From Mucilaginibacter geliditolerans (GTDB lineage: Bacteria > Bacteroidota > Bacteroidia > Sphingobacteriales > Sphingobacteriaceae), in assembly GCF_014200495.1 (NCBI RefSeq), contig NZ_JACHBY010000002.1, positions 62,001 to 126,000 on the forward strand: a DNA stretch of 64,000 bases. The letters are read 5' to 3'. Shown one piece after another: positions 8,844 to 17,115 of this stretch. The stretch's first letter is position 1. The number at the start of each line of letters is the position of its first letter. The notes beneath the pieces are model-generated. The model was not told where the DNA came from and ran no database searches. It was given only the letters and a program-made list of their open reading frames with translations. The translations under genes and the position numbers were made by a program.

Positions 8844-9149
8844 TTAACCTGAATATTAACCGTCTGGCTTGACCAGACTGTTCCGTGTCCTGTGGAGTGG
8901 TGAGTTGAGCAGGCAATTATGAAAATCGCAATTAATAATCAATAAATTAATAGGGTCTAAGTATTAGTGTATTAACTGCTATTCAGGAATGAGGTGGTCA
9001 ATGGCTTCCTAATGTAGAAATTGGGAAGAGAAATATTTTAGGAGAACCTGGTTTATTCTTCGTTGCGGCAAAACAAGCCCCTCCAAATAATCTCCTTTGC
9101 CAGATGCGTCGAAATCTTATCTTTGATAACATCAAAGCCAGTTTACTTG
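8844..9149. other. Intergenic gap after DUF4249 gene
   Basis: This gap of about 306 bases holds a short hairpin (GTCTGG/CCAGAC at 8862-8878) without a T-tract, possibly marking the end of the receptor operon. There is also an open but start-less plus frame (8993-9163) that overlaps the start of the next gene. No RNA gene was recognised. Confidence 0.4.
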
Positions 9150-10715
9150 ATGCACACTTTTGAAACCAATAAGCCTTTTTCAAATTCACGCCTTTGGCAA
9201 CTCCAGCGCGATTATTATACCAATGCAGGTATAAAGGCCTGGCGTAATGGCGACGTTCCGCATTATATTACCAATAACCCCGCAATGGCTGCCACCTATG
9301 CCGAAATCATATTCGGTTTTTTACGCGACCGTGCAAGGATAGCCCCGCATCAAAAAGAAAATATTTATTTGCTTGAACTGGGTACAGGATCCGGCCGGCT
9401 GGCCTACCACCTGCTCACTCATCTTCATACTCTTTGCAAAAATGCCGCATTTGAGGTACCGCCTTTTACCTATATAATGAGCGACCTGTCGCCCCATAAC
9501 ATTGCCTTTTGGAAAAGCCACCAAAAGCTCAAGCTATTTATTGACAAAAACTGGCTCGATTTTGCCTGTTTTGACGTAAACACTTCCGACGAGATCAACT
9601 TACAGGTAAGCGGTACCAGATTAACAAAGGCTACGCTTAAAACGCCCCTGCTTATTGTCGCCAATTATCTTTTAGACAGTGTGCCGCAGGACCTTTTTTA
9701 TATTACCAAAAAAAAAGTATACGATGCCGAAACGGTATTAACCATTACCGGGGATTATAACGAGACAATGACACCAGCTGATATTATGCCACAGCTTCAG
9801 GCAAATTATCACACGCTTATAACAGATCCGACAACCCGGTATTCCGAAAACGCGCTGAACCTGCTGCTGGAATATTATCGCCTAAATATCGATCAGTCAT
9901 GGCTTTTGTTCCCGCATATAGCCATCAGGTGCCTTGAACGTTTGCGCAGTATTTCTGCAGAAGGATTTTTACTAATCTCGGCAGATAAGGGTCGCCATCA
10001 GCTACCCGATCTGGATTATAACGAGCCTCCGCAGATTATTAAACATGGCGGGGGTTTCTCTTTAAATGTTAACTTTCATGCGCTTATCTCCTATTTTGCG
10101 TCATATGGAGCACTATCGTTTAACACCAGGCAGCACCACGAGTCTATAAGCGTATCTGCATTGCTGATGCTGGAGCAGCCCGAAAATTATGCCGAAACCG
10201 CAATGGCATTTCGCAATCATGCAGAACGTTTCGGCCCCGACGACGCTTTTCGCCTGAAAAAGCACTTTACCCGAAACGCATATGAATTGAGCCTGGTACA
10301 AATGGAATCATGCATGAGGCTGCTATGGTTTGATACAAACATGTTTAAGGAACTGATACCCGGCTTGCTGATGTTAGCTGAAAATGCAACGCCGAAAGAA
10401 ATTACCAACATCAGCATGCTCTTATACGAAGTATGGAATAATTACTACGGTATTGGCGAAGAAGGTGATCTGGCATTTGACATCGGTTCCATCTTTTACC
10501 AGCTATCGTGTTATACAGATGCCCTATTCTTTTTCGAACGATCGTTAGAAGTACACCCGCCAGACACGGCGGTACTATATAACATGGCCGGGTGCCATTA
10601 TATGCTGCGCGATGATGAGCAGGCGCTGAAATGGATTGACCAAACCTTTAAATTAAACCCCGAACATGAAGGCGCACACCGCCTTTTAAAAGAACTGAAT
10701 GAAGTGAAAAAATAA
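9150..10715 (+). CDS. SAM-dependent methyltransferase-like protein with C-terminal TPRs
   Basis: This is a protein of about 521 residues. The ATG at 9150 is chosen; a TTG 29 codons upstream is also in frame. The N-terminal half is a class I methyltransferase fold: motif I LLELGTGSGRL at 74-84, an acidic motif in FTYIMSDLSP, and VANYLLDSVPQDLF, which resembles the ANExxDALP motif of the NDUFAF7/MidA group. The middle part is unassigned. The last 90 or so residues form TPR-like repeats (GSIFYQLSCYTDALFFFERSLEVHP, AVLYNMAGCHYMLRDDEQALKWI). A protein-arginine or other protein methyltransferase role is inferred from that kinship. It lies 107 nt upstream of the first DUF4157 gene, so it may belong to the effector locus. 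Confidence 0.65.
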   Translation: MHTFETNKPFSNSRLWQLQRDYYTNAGIKAWRNGDVPHYITNNPAMAATYAEIIFGFLRDRARIAPHQKENIYLLELGTGSGRLAYHLLTHLHTLCKNAAFEVPPFTYIMSDLSPHNIAFWKSHQKLKLFIDKNWLDFACFDVNTSDEINLQVSGTRLTKATLKTPLLIVANYLLDSVPQDLFYITKKKVYDAETVLTITGDYNETMTPADIMPQLQANYHTLITDPTTRYSENALNLLLEYYRLNIDQSWLLFPHIAIRCLERLRSISAEGFLLISADKGRHQLPDLDYNEPPQIIKHGGGFSLNVNFHALISYFASYGALSFNTRQHHESISVSALLMLEQPENYAETAMAFRNHAERFGPDDAFRLKKHFTRNAYELSLVQMESCMRLLWFDTNMFKELIPGLLMLAENATPKEITNISMLLYEVWNNYYGIGEEGDLAFDIGSIFYQLSCYTDALFFFERSLEVHPPDTAVLYNMAGCHYMLRDDEQALKWIDQTFKLNPEHEGAHRLLKELNEVKK

Positions 10716-10822
10716 AAGCACATCAATCCACAATAAAAAAGCTGGTCAGCACCCCTTCGGTAATATTAAACAGATATTAATTCTTAAATTGCTAAATCCC
10801 AACATACGTCAGCACACCTGCA

Positions 10823-12763
10823 ATGGACAAAGCAAAAACTACCAGGAGCCAACAGCAAACATCTTCCCAGCCATCAGCCGATAGTAGCGATAAAGCCGCC
10901 AAAGGCTATCCCGCTGTAACCCGGTTTGCACAGCCCCCTGCATCATTGGCCAATGGCGACAATGGTTTACCGCATCAGTTGCAGCAGGGCGTAGAGGCAT
11001 TGTCGGGCATCTCTATGGCCGGCACATCGGTACATTACAATTCTTCTGCTCCGGCACAGATAGGTGCACTGGCTTATGCTGCAGGCAACCAGATACACCT
11101 TGGCCCCGGGCAAGAACAACACCTGCCGCATGAGGCCTGGCACGTGGTACAGCAAAAACAAGGCCGGGTTAAACCCACCCTGCAGGCCAAAGGGCTGGCC
11201 ATAAATGACAGTCCCACACTTGAAACTGAGGCTGATATGATGGGCCAGCGGGCCGCCCAATTAAAAACCACAGGCCCGGTCCGGTTAGCCTCACTCATTG
11301 AACCTGTACCGGCTGATACAGATGTGGTGCAAAGAAAAATCGGGTTTGAGTTTCAGGCTAAAGGCAAAGTTCTTGTAAAGGGGATAGACGAGGAGGACGA
11401 ATCTCTCCCTCTAAAGTTAGGAACGATTAAAGAATCAGATATTAAAATAGAAGCCGATTTGGGCATTGGTCAACAGGCGGAGTTAGAAATTAAAACCCCT
11501 GCCTTTGAAGAAACTAAGGAAGGTGAAAAAGCATTGATAGATGATATCAAATTGATAATTGAATTTGTAAATAATATATATAGCGGACAAGTAGTAAAGA
11601 GTCATCCTAACCTTGATTGGGAGGATAAAAACGAAGACTCAGATGATGATGAAGTAGACGAGATTCTGGAATCATACGAAAAGGGAATCACATTTGATGT
11701 CAAAGAGCCCATACAATTTGCTCCACAGGCCACCGTGGGCGTGAAGTTTGACAACATCGCCGGGCTGATCGAGGCCTTAATAGCGGCGCCATTTGAACGT
11801 CGTGCCACGATACCACATGGCAAGCCCCCGGTACCTGGTATTACGGGTACCACGCCTGCAACCACTGAAGTAAAGGCGACACCAACAAGAGAATCAAAAA
11901 CCGCCCAGGATCATGCAAATACTTTTGGGTGGAACTCAGTGGACACTCAAAAAAAATTTCAGGAAAGCTCCAAAGAAGGGCTTAGGATAGCGAAAACACT
12001 ATTTTCGGAGAGTCATTCGAAGCCGATAGGTTTAGCGGCAATTCTTTTGGGTTTGGCCCACCACATACACAGTGGGTTTAAGCTAAAAAGTCCAAATCAC
12101 ATAAAATATTTCATGCCTTTTTTACTAAGAAATGGGTTTCTGCCATATTACGAAATGATGTCGGGTGACGAGAAAAAACTATTTAGTGAACAACTACGCA
12201 ACCCAAGCGGCCAAGCAGCCGCCCTGTTAAAAACGGATATCGGCGAAGCGGCTAAACAAACAGCGGGTAAAAATTTTACATTTGAAAATATATTGGTGGG
12301 TTTGGAGAAGGGAGAAGACATTCTGGCAAAGGATAGTAACCTATTGGGCCATGGTAGAATTATCGATGGCAACAAAAGGGGATACAGTAATTATAGAAGG
12401 TGGGATATGCTTTCGCTTGACGATGTGGGTTATTCCGACAAAGAACCGGTACCCGCACCAGAAGAGGAAAATAGGGTGAAAAGGCATGGCGCTATTATTG
12501 AATTAAGAAAACTTGGCAACGGAGTTCTGGTCGGAGAGCTTGAAGAATTCGTACTAGCTGTTTTTAATTTTATCAAACTTATAAATGAATCTGCTTCTCC
12601 TCCGGGGAGTGCAGAAGAGATTAAGTCTTCAGGCCCACCAACCCCTGCTCTTGTAAGCGGCTCCGAAGTTACGGGTCGATCAACATCAGCCCCCGATATC
12701 GGGAGTGAGCCCGAAGTTACGAGCGGATCCACACCAGCCCCTGATACGACGGCGATTGTTTAG
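10823..12763 (+). CDS. DUF4157 (eCIS core domain) effector-like protein 1
   Basis: This is a 646-residue cytoplasmic protein without a signal peptide. A low-complexity N-terminus leads into a DUF4157 domain (about 47-150) with an intact HEXXH motif (HEAWH, 103-107) and a downstream acidic LETEAD (133-138). This looks like a small zinc-peptidase domain, and the family is linked to eCIS effectors. From residue 172 there is a second domain shared by all four paralogues: GFEFQ (174-178), AELEIKT (219-225), PQATVGVKF (301-309), MPFLLRNGF and IELRKLG (E560, R562). I read it as amidoligase-like (inference). Unlike its paralogues it has QFAPQ where they have HFHPQ. The tail is Pro/Ser/Thr-rich. It is probably cargo of the eCIS encoded downstream. 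Confidence 0.8.
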   Translation: MDKAKTTRSQQQTSSQPSADSSDKAAKGYPAVTRFAQPPASLANGDNGLPHQLQQGVEALSGISMAGTSVHYNSSAPAQIGALAYAAGNQIHLGPGQEQHLPHEAWHVVQQKQGRVKPTLQAKGLAINDSPTLETEADMMGQRAAQLKTTGPVRLASLIEPVPADTDVVQRKIGFEFQAKGKVLVKGIDEEDESLPLKLGTIKESDIKIEADLGIGQQAELEIKTPAFEETKEGEKALIDDIKLIIEFVNNIYSGQVVKSHPNLDWEDKNEDSDDDEVDEILESYEKGITFDVKEPIQFAPQATVGVKFDNIAGLIEALIAAPFERRATIPHGKPPVPGITGTTPATTEVKATPTRESKTAQDHANTFGWNSVDTQKKFQESSKEGLRIAKTLFSESHSKPIGLAAILLGLAHHIHSGFKLKSPNHIKYFMPFLLRNGFLPYYEMMSGDEKKLFSEQLRNPSGQAAALLKTDIGEAAKQTAGKNFTFENILVGLEKGEDILAKDSNLLGHGRIIDGNKRGYSNYRRWDMLSLDDVGYSDKEPVPAPEEENRVKRHGAIIELRKLGNGVLVGELEEFVLAVFNFIKLINESASPPGSAEEIKSSGPPTPALVSGSEVTGRSTSAPDIGSEPEVTSGSTPAPDTTAIV

Positions 12764-12828
12764 TGAACCAGATGCTATTTGTATTTGACCTGATTAAAGC
12801 TGATAAATACCCGTACGGATTGATAAAT

Positions 12829-12857
12829 GTTGATCCGGGAAGCCCTCCCGGATCAAC
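12829..12857 (+). terminator. Strong hairpin downstream of effector gene 1
   Basis: A perfect 12-bp stem, GTTGATCCGGGA/TCCCGGATCAAC, closes a 5-nt loop 65 nt after the stop codon. It lacks a T-tract on either strand, so it may be an RNA-stabilising or Rho-assisted 3' end rather than an intrinsic terminator. Confidence 0.45.
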
Positions 12858-12988
12858 GCATAAAGGTGTCATTAATTTGACTACATAATCAATAGGGTCT
12901 GATCAGCAGAAAAGGCCCAACATCGTCCTTTGGGCTATCAGCTATTTATTAAAATTGCTGTAGGCAAATAATAATAACAAATGGATAT

Positions 12989-13020
12989 TACTACCCATTG
13001 GCGGAATTATTAAATAAATT
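12989..13020 (+). repeat. Left arm of imperfect inverted repeat flanking AT-rich insert
   Basis: The segment centred on TGGCGGAATTA matches, in opposite orientation, 14770-14801. About 26 of 32 positions are identical with an exact 11-bp core. The two arms bracket a 1.8-kb AT-rich block with a broken gene. This suggests a mobile or recombined unit, although no transposase lies between them. Confidence 0.5.
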
Positions 13021-13163
13021 CATTTAAAATTATTCTTCCGCTTTAAATCAAATATAGCCCAGAAGAAACAAATTACAAGGTGTTTACACCAAACAACTTC
13101 ATAGTAAATTTAGTTGCTTTATTGTCGTGTTAAACGTAGCTGAATACAAGTTACATTTGGTTT

Positions 13164-13271
13164 ATGAATAGCAAAATAGAAGAAGGGGATTATGTTAGAC
13201 ATATAAACCCTGTAATAAATGGTGGTCTCCAAATGAGTGTTGTAGAGATTGATGAAAACGAGTTAAATTAA
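13164..13271 (+). pseudogene. Truncated small protein (YodC/DUF2158-like N-terminus)
   Basis: This is a 35-codon ORF whose sequence (IEEGDYVRHINPVINGGLQM, then SVVEIDENE) resembles the first beta strands of small YodC/DUF2158-like proteins (GDxVxxxSGGxxMTVxxI). These are normally 60-80 residues. Here homology stops at about residue 32, exactly where a SIR2-like reading frame begins in another frame. I read this as a deletion junction that removed the 3' part of one gene and the 5' part of the next. The family assignment is tentative. Confidence 0.4.
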
Positions 13272-13894
13272 GGATTTTGTCTTGGAATTATGATTCCCAG
13301 TTAGAACTTTCTTATAAAAATTTTGTGTCATCATCTATAACTTTAGAAGAAGCTTATGGACGTATAAAAATGTCTAGTTTTCATGATGAACGATTGATCA
13401 GTGATGACACTTTTGCCATATTTAAATTAAATGGCTCAATAAAAAAGATTGATAAACGTAAAAGACATTCAAAATATTTAACCGACAACCCTAGCTTTGG
13501 ATATAATCAAGGTTTTTTCGAAAGCATTTTTGAGTCATACAATGCTTTAAAATTAGACCCAATGAAAACAATCGAAGAGAATACTTCGAATGAACTTTCT
13601 TTTGCATGGGAACACAATTTAAGCTATGAATTTTATGAAAATATGAAGTCGAGCGTTTATCATACAGAGGTCCTAGTTGTCATTGGGTATTCATTCCCAT
13701 TTTTTAATAGGAAACTTGACAAGCTAATAATTAATGAATACATGCCTAAACTCAATAAAGTATATTTTCAGGCCCCAGATGCTGAAAATTTAAAGGAAAG
13801 ATTCTTAGCTATTACTGATAGAATTTCTTACCAAAATCTATTTTTGAGAAAAGATGAAAACCAGTTTACGTTTCCTAATGAATTAGATATTTAG
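13256..13894 (+). pseudogene. 5'-truncated SIR2-like protein gene
   Basis: The frame is open from 13256; the nearest usable start is a TTG at 13277, which gives 205 residues. The opening KLRILSWNYDSQLELSY and the later VLVVIGYSFPFFN (about 133-143) are typical of the central and C-terminal part of bacterial SIR2-like proteins, many of them defence-related. The expected N-terminal GAGAS nucleotide-binding part is absent because the preceding sequence belongs to a different truncated gene. A functional product is unlikely. Base composition is markedly more AT-rich than the flanking effector genes. The next gene begins 1 nt after its stop, so the two were probably partners. Confidence 0.6.
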
Positions 13895-13895
13895 T

Positions 13896-14723
13896 ATGAG
13901 ACCATATTTCTATAATGCTGTACTTGGTTTATTGGCACTAGTCGTTTTGTTATTCCCTTTTACTGGCAAAGTTCATGATGGTAGACATAAAGGATGGATC
14001 AAAGGTTTTACCAAACGGGGGTGGATCGTTTGTATTGCATTCTTAGCAAGCATAGGTGTCAATTATTTAAAAGATTTGCAAGCAGATAAAGACGATTATT
14101 CTAAAATTCAAGCCACTAAAACTGAAAAAAGAAAAGATGATTCGATAGCATGGAAGAGAAATGATGAGAGCAACGCAAAAATTGTATCCACATTTACAAA
14201 TGCCCTTGCTAAATATAACCTTAAATATGATTCTGCTCAAAAAGTTGTTTTAAAACAGGTTAGAGATTCAGCAAGAAAAGTAATAACTATCACGAGGGAA
14301 GAAGAACCTAATCTTGTTCTAAGTGCTATCGTATTAAAAAATATTGAAAATGGTACATACCATTTCAACATTACCATTGTAAGTCAAAAAGCCGAATCTG
14401 AGCATATTTTTGTAAAGTTGTTTATATGCTCGGAGGAAGATGATGGATATCACTTAATGAATGGAATCACTGATTTTTATGCAAAGGACGGAACTCTTGG
14501 GGCTGGTGAACAATTTAGCTTTAACATTGATTTAAAGAACACCAATCAGCTTAAAAGCTTCAATTTTTTATTGTTAGGTAAATATAAATCTGTTAATGGG
14601 CAAACGATAATTGTTAATCGAATTTACAGTTATGATTTAAGTTTAAAGAATATTGGCATTCCGCTTGAGCCTTACTATTCAAAAATTAAACTCTTCTTTC
14701 AACAAAACGGAATTAAAAATTAA
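13896..14723 (+). CDS. Membrane protein of unknown function
   Basis: This is a 275-residue protein I do not recognise. Two hydrophobic segments (about 8-23 and 44-59) are separated by a basic loop. They are followed by a charged coiled-coil-like stretch (about 62-110, rich in K, D, E) and a beta-rich C-terminal domain (NGTYHFNITIVSQKAESEHIFVKLFICS). The layout suggests an N-terminal membrane hairpin with a soluble sensor or binding domain. The start is 1 nt after the truncated SIR2-like gene, in the same AT-rich insert. It therefore probably arrived with that gene and has no evident role in the injection system. Confidence 0.6.
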   Translation: MRPYFYNAVLGLLALVVLLFPFTGKVHDGRHKGWIKGFTKRGWIVCIAFLASIGVNYLKDLQADKDDYSKIQATKTEKRKDDSIAWKRNDESNAKIVSTFTNALAKYNLKYDSAQKVVLKQVRDSARKVITITREEEPNLVLSAIVLKNIENGTYHFNITIVSQKAESEHIFVKLFICSEEDDGYHLMNGITDFYAKDGTLGAGEQFSFNIDLKNTNQLKSFNFLLLGKYKSVNGQTIIVNRIYSYDLSLKNIGIPLEPYYSKIKLFFQQNGIKN

Positions 14724-14752
14724 ATACTCTTAAAAAAAATCCTTTAGAGTAT
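14724..14752 (+). terminator. Possible terminator after membrane-protein gene
   Basis: A 7-bp stem ATACTCT/AGAGTAT starts right at the stop codon and is followed by an AT-rich ATATTTGATTTT run. It would end transcription of the AT-rich insert genes. Confidence 0.4.
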
Positions 14753-14769
14753 ATATTTGATTTTAAATA

Positions 14770-14801
14770 AAACTATTTATTAATTCCGCCAACAGGTATT
14801 A
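14770..14801 (-). repeat. Right arm of imperfect inverted repeat flanking AT-rich insert
   Basis: This is the inverted counterpart of 12989-13020 (shared core TAATTCCGCCA). It lies 42 nt before the start of effector gene 2. Confidence 0.5.
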
Positions 14802-14843
14802 CTTATTAAATTGCAGTAAATTAAGGCATTTCAAAACACCCTT

Positions 14844-17045
14844 ATGAGCCGGGAAAAGCTAACAGGTAATAAGCAGCAATCACCTCTTCCACCGGTTGAG
14901 AGCGGCAGTAAGGCTACTAAGGGATATCCTGCCGTTACGCGGTTTGTGCAATCCTCTGCACCATCGACCGGTGGCGGCAATGGTTTGCCGCATCAGCTGC
15001 AGCGGGGCGTAGAAGAACTGTCGGGCATGTCTATGGCCGGCACATCGGTGCATTACAATTCTTCTGCTCCGGCACAGATAGGCGCGCTGGCCTATGCCGC
15101 GGGCGACCAGATCCACCTTGGCCCCGGACAAGAGCAACATCTGCCGCACGAAGCCTGGCATGTAGTACAGCAAAAACAAGGCCGTGTTAAGCCTACCCTG
15201 CAGGCCAAAGGATTGGCAATAAATGACGACCATGCGTTGGAAACAGAGGCCGATGTAATGGGGCAGCGCGCTGCGCAGCTAAAAACAGCAAGCGGCGATA
15301 AGCCTTTAACGCTGTTTAATAACCCGGTTTTGCAACCAACAAATGTGGTGCAAAGAAAGATTGGATTTGAATTCCAGGCGGTTAAGAGTATATTTTTAGA
15401 GAATGTAAAAGCGCAAAAGGAGCCCTTGGGTAAACTGGAGGGGAAATTTCATATAGAGGCAGACGGCAACTCATCGGATGAAAAAGCGGTAGAAGGAGCC
15501 CCCCCAACGAATAAATGGCCGGAATTGGAGTTGGTAACAGTAGCTGTTGACGAAACCACAGCCGGGCGTGAAAAACTGGTGAAAATTATTCAAGACATAG
15601 AAAGTTTCCTGAATCAAGTAAATGATGGTGAATATCTGGCGGCTCTACGAAAGATCAAATGGGATGATGGTATTGTTAAGAAGTCTTACTATGCCAATGA
15701 GGAACGGAAATATGGCAAAGTCCTTTTAAAAAATGAATCTCAAGAAAGTGACACCGAGGAAGAAAAAGCTGAGAAAAATAAAAGGAAAACAGAAAGCCAA
15801 GTTCACTTTCACGAGAACTTAAAAATGAACGCAGTGCCAAAGTTCCGAATTCCTGACGGAAAAAAACATTTTCACCCCCAGGCTACGGTGGGTGTAAAGT
15901 TTGAGAAAGTAGCTGATTTGATCAACTACGTAACAAATGCACCAGTTAAAAATGGCGGTATTATTAAGGAACGCCGTGCCGTTACGAAACCATCCGGGCC
16001 AGAAACAAAAAATAAAATGTCAGAACCGGAAGAAGGTGCCAGAACAGCTAGCGCCGATGCCTCAGTTCGGGAAGAAGCAAAAACAGAGTTAATACCTAGA
16101 CCTGTTCCAAAAGTGATCACTGCCCCACAAGAGGCAGCAAATGTTTTTGGATGGGGTGCCAAAAAATACCACACACCGTATAAAAATACTTGGAGAGCAG
16201 CACTGGATGCAACAAACGAAATACATGGGCTAACACCTAAGCTTAAAGGCCTTGTTGCAATTTTTTATGGCTTAGCAAAAAACCGATCTCATGAATTCAA
16301 ATCTACCAAAAAACGAGCTGCTATTGATAAGAGCAAGCTAATAAAAGACTTGATGCCCTTTATGCTAAGGACTGGTTTTTTGCCATTTTTAAGAAGTATT
16401 AGTGATGAAGAGTTTGAAAAATTAAAGAAAATTGACACAGCCAATTGGCAAGTGCCCATCAAGCCGAAAGTTACCGATAATAAAGCTACTCGCGAGGACT
16501 ATAGTAAGGACACTCCTCCGCCAACGGTTGAAGAAATATTTAAAGATATATTGGAGAAATACAAAGATGATAGTCCTGTTGACAAGGCAGCCGAAATAAA
16601 TATAGAACCAGGTAAAGTAGAAATAAAGGTTGATGCGGATGGAGTCGAAAAAAAATATGATGAACATGGATTCGAATTAAAGGAAGGTGAATATCAAATA
16701 GCAGAGAGTTTTCATGAGAAAAAACATGTAAACGAAGATCTTCTTCAAATTGAAGAAGTTCCCGGCCATGGCAGTATAGCAGACAAAGAGTCATTGGATT
16801 TCTATGATATGAAGGACGTAAATGACATAGGCCTTTCTGATTCTGATAAAGAGACGCCAGAGAAACGAAAAGGTGCAGTTATTGAATTGAGGAAACTTGG
16901 CAGTGAGGTACCACCTGAGAAACTTATGGAATTTGCCCTTGCCGTTTTTGACCTGATTGTGCTTATTAATGCAGGGGAAGGCTCATCTTCTTCGTCCTCG
17001 TCATCTTCTACTTCATCATCACCATCTCCTTCAGCCGCCGTTTAA
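14844..17045 (+). CDS. DUF4157 (eCIS core domain) effector-like protein 2
   Basis: This 733-residue paralogue of effector 1 has the same layout. The DUF4157 domain (about 47-150) has HEAWH at 102-106 and LETEAD at 132-137 and is about 90 percent identical by eye to protein 1 over this part. The second domain has GFEFQ (174-178), [23 protein letters not shown] (342-351), [33 protein letters not shown] and IELRKLG (E681, R683). Charged insertions (about 300-330 and 560-630) make it longer. The C-terminus is a run of serines ending PSAAV. It is a probable injection-system cargo. Whether the second domain is an active amidoligase is unknown: the first-strand motif reads E-F-Q rather than E-x-E. 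Confidence 0.8.
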   Translation: MSREKLTGNKQQSPLPPVESGSKATKGYPAVTRFVQSSAPSTGGGNGLPHQLQRGVEELSGMSMAGTSVHYNSSAPAQIGALAYAAGDQIHLGPGQEQHLPHEAWHVVQQKQGRVKPTLQAKGLAINDDHALETEADVMGQRAAQLKTASGDKPLTLFNNPVLQPTNVVQRKIGFEFQAVKSIFLENVKAQKEPLGKLEGKFHIEADGNSSDEKAVEGAPPTNKWPELELVTVAVDETTAGREKLVKIIQDIESFLNQVNDGEYLAALRKIKWDDGIVKKSYYANEERKYGKVLLKNESQESDTEEEKAEKNKRKTESQVHFHENLKMNAVPKFRIPDGKKHFHPQATVGVKFEKVADLINYVTNAPVKNGGIIKERRAVTKPSGPETKNKMSEPEEGARTASADASVREEAKTELIPRPVPKVITAPQEAANVFGWGAKKYHTPYKNTWRAALDATNEIHGLTPKLKGLVAIFYGLAKNRSHEFKSTKKRAAIDKSKLIKDLMPFMLRTGFLPFLRSISDEEFEKLKKIDTANWQVPIKPKVTDNKATREDYSKDTPPPTVEEIFKDILEKYKDDSPVDKAAEINIEPGKVEIKVDADGVEKKYDEHGFELKEGEYQIAESFHEKKHVNEDLLQIEEVPGHGSIADKESLDFYDMKDVNDIGLSDSDKETPEKRKGAVIELRKLGSEVPPEKLMEFALAVFDLIVLINAGEGSSSSSSSSSTSSSPSPSAAV

Positions 17046-17115
17046 TAGTGAACTGTATATTATCAACCAAACATTATTTATAATTTGCTTTTATTAGTGA
17101 TCTACAATATCCATA

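Larger units (their letters stand above)
12764..13163. other. AT-rich intergenic region after effector gene 1
   Basis: About 400 bases lack a recognisable gene. They hold a perfect 12-bp-stem hairpin (12829-12857), the left copy of an imperfect inverted repeat (12989-13020), and the start of an AT-rich insert. Confidence 0.5.

Noticed and set aside
8944..8960. Shared AATAGGGTCT motif near 8950 and 12890
   Set aside because: Only about ten bases are shared with different surroundings. Chance match is likely.
8993..9163. Open plus frame GGQWLPNVEIGKRNILGE... before the methyltransferase gene
   Set aside because: It looks faintly coding but has no start except an internal ATG, no recognisable family, and overlaps a better-supported gene. 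It could be a remnant of an older gene; evidence is too thin.
12989..14801. Insertion sequence
   Set aside because: Inverted arms are present but no transposase ORF and no clear target-site duplication, so I report only a repeat-bounded insert.
14880..15233. Long antisense ORFs over the DUF4157 domain (also near 10967-11298, 17155-17597, 20969-21241)
   Set aside because: They mirror the conserved coding strand in a fixed frame in every copy. The products are Cys/Arg/Leu-rich, without operon context or plausible starts.
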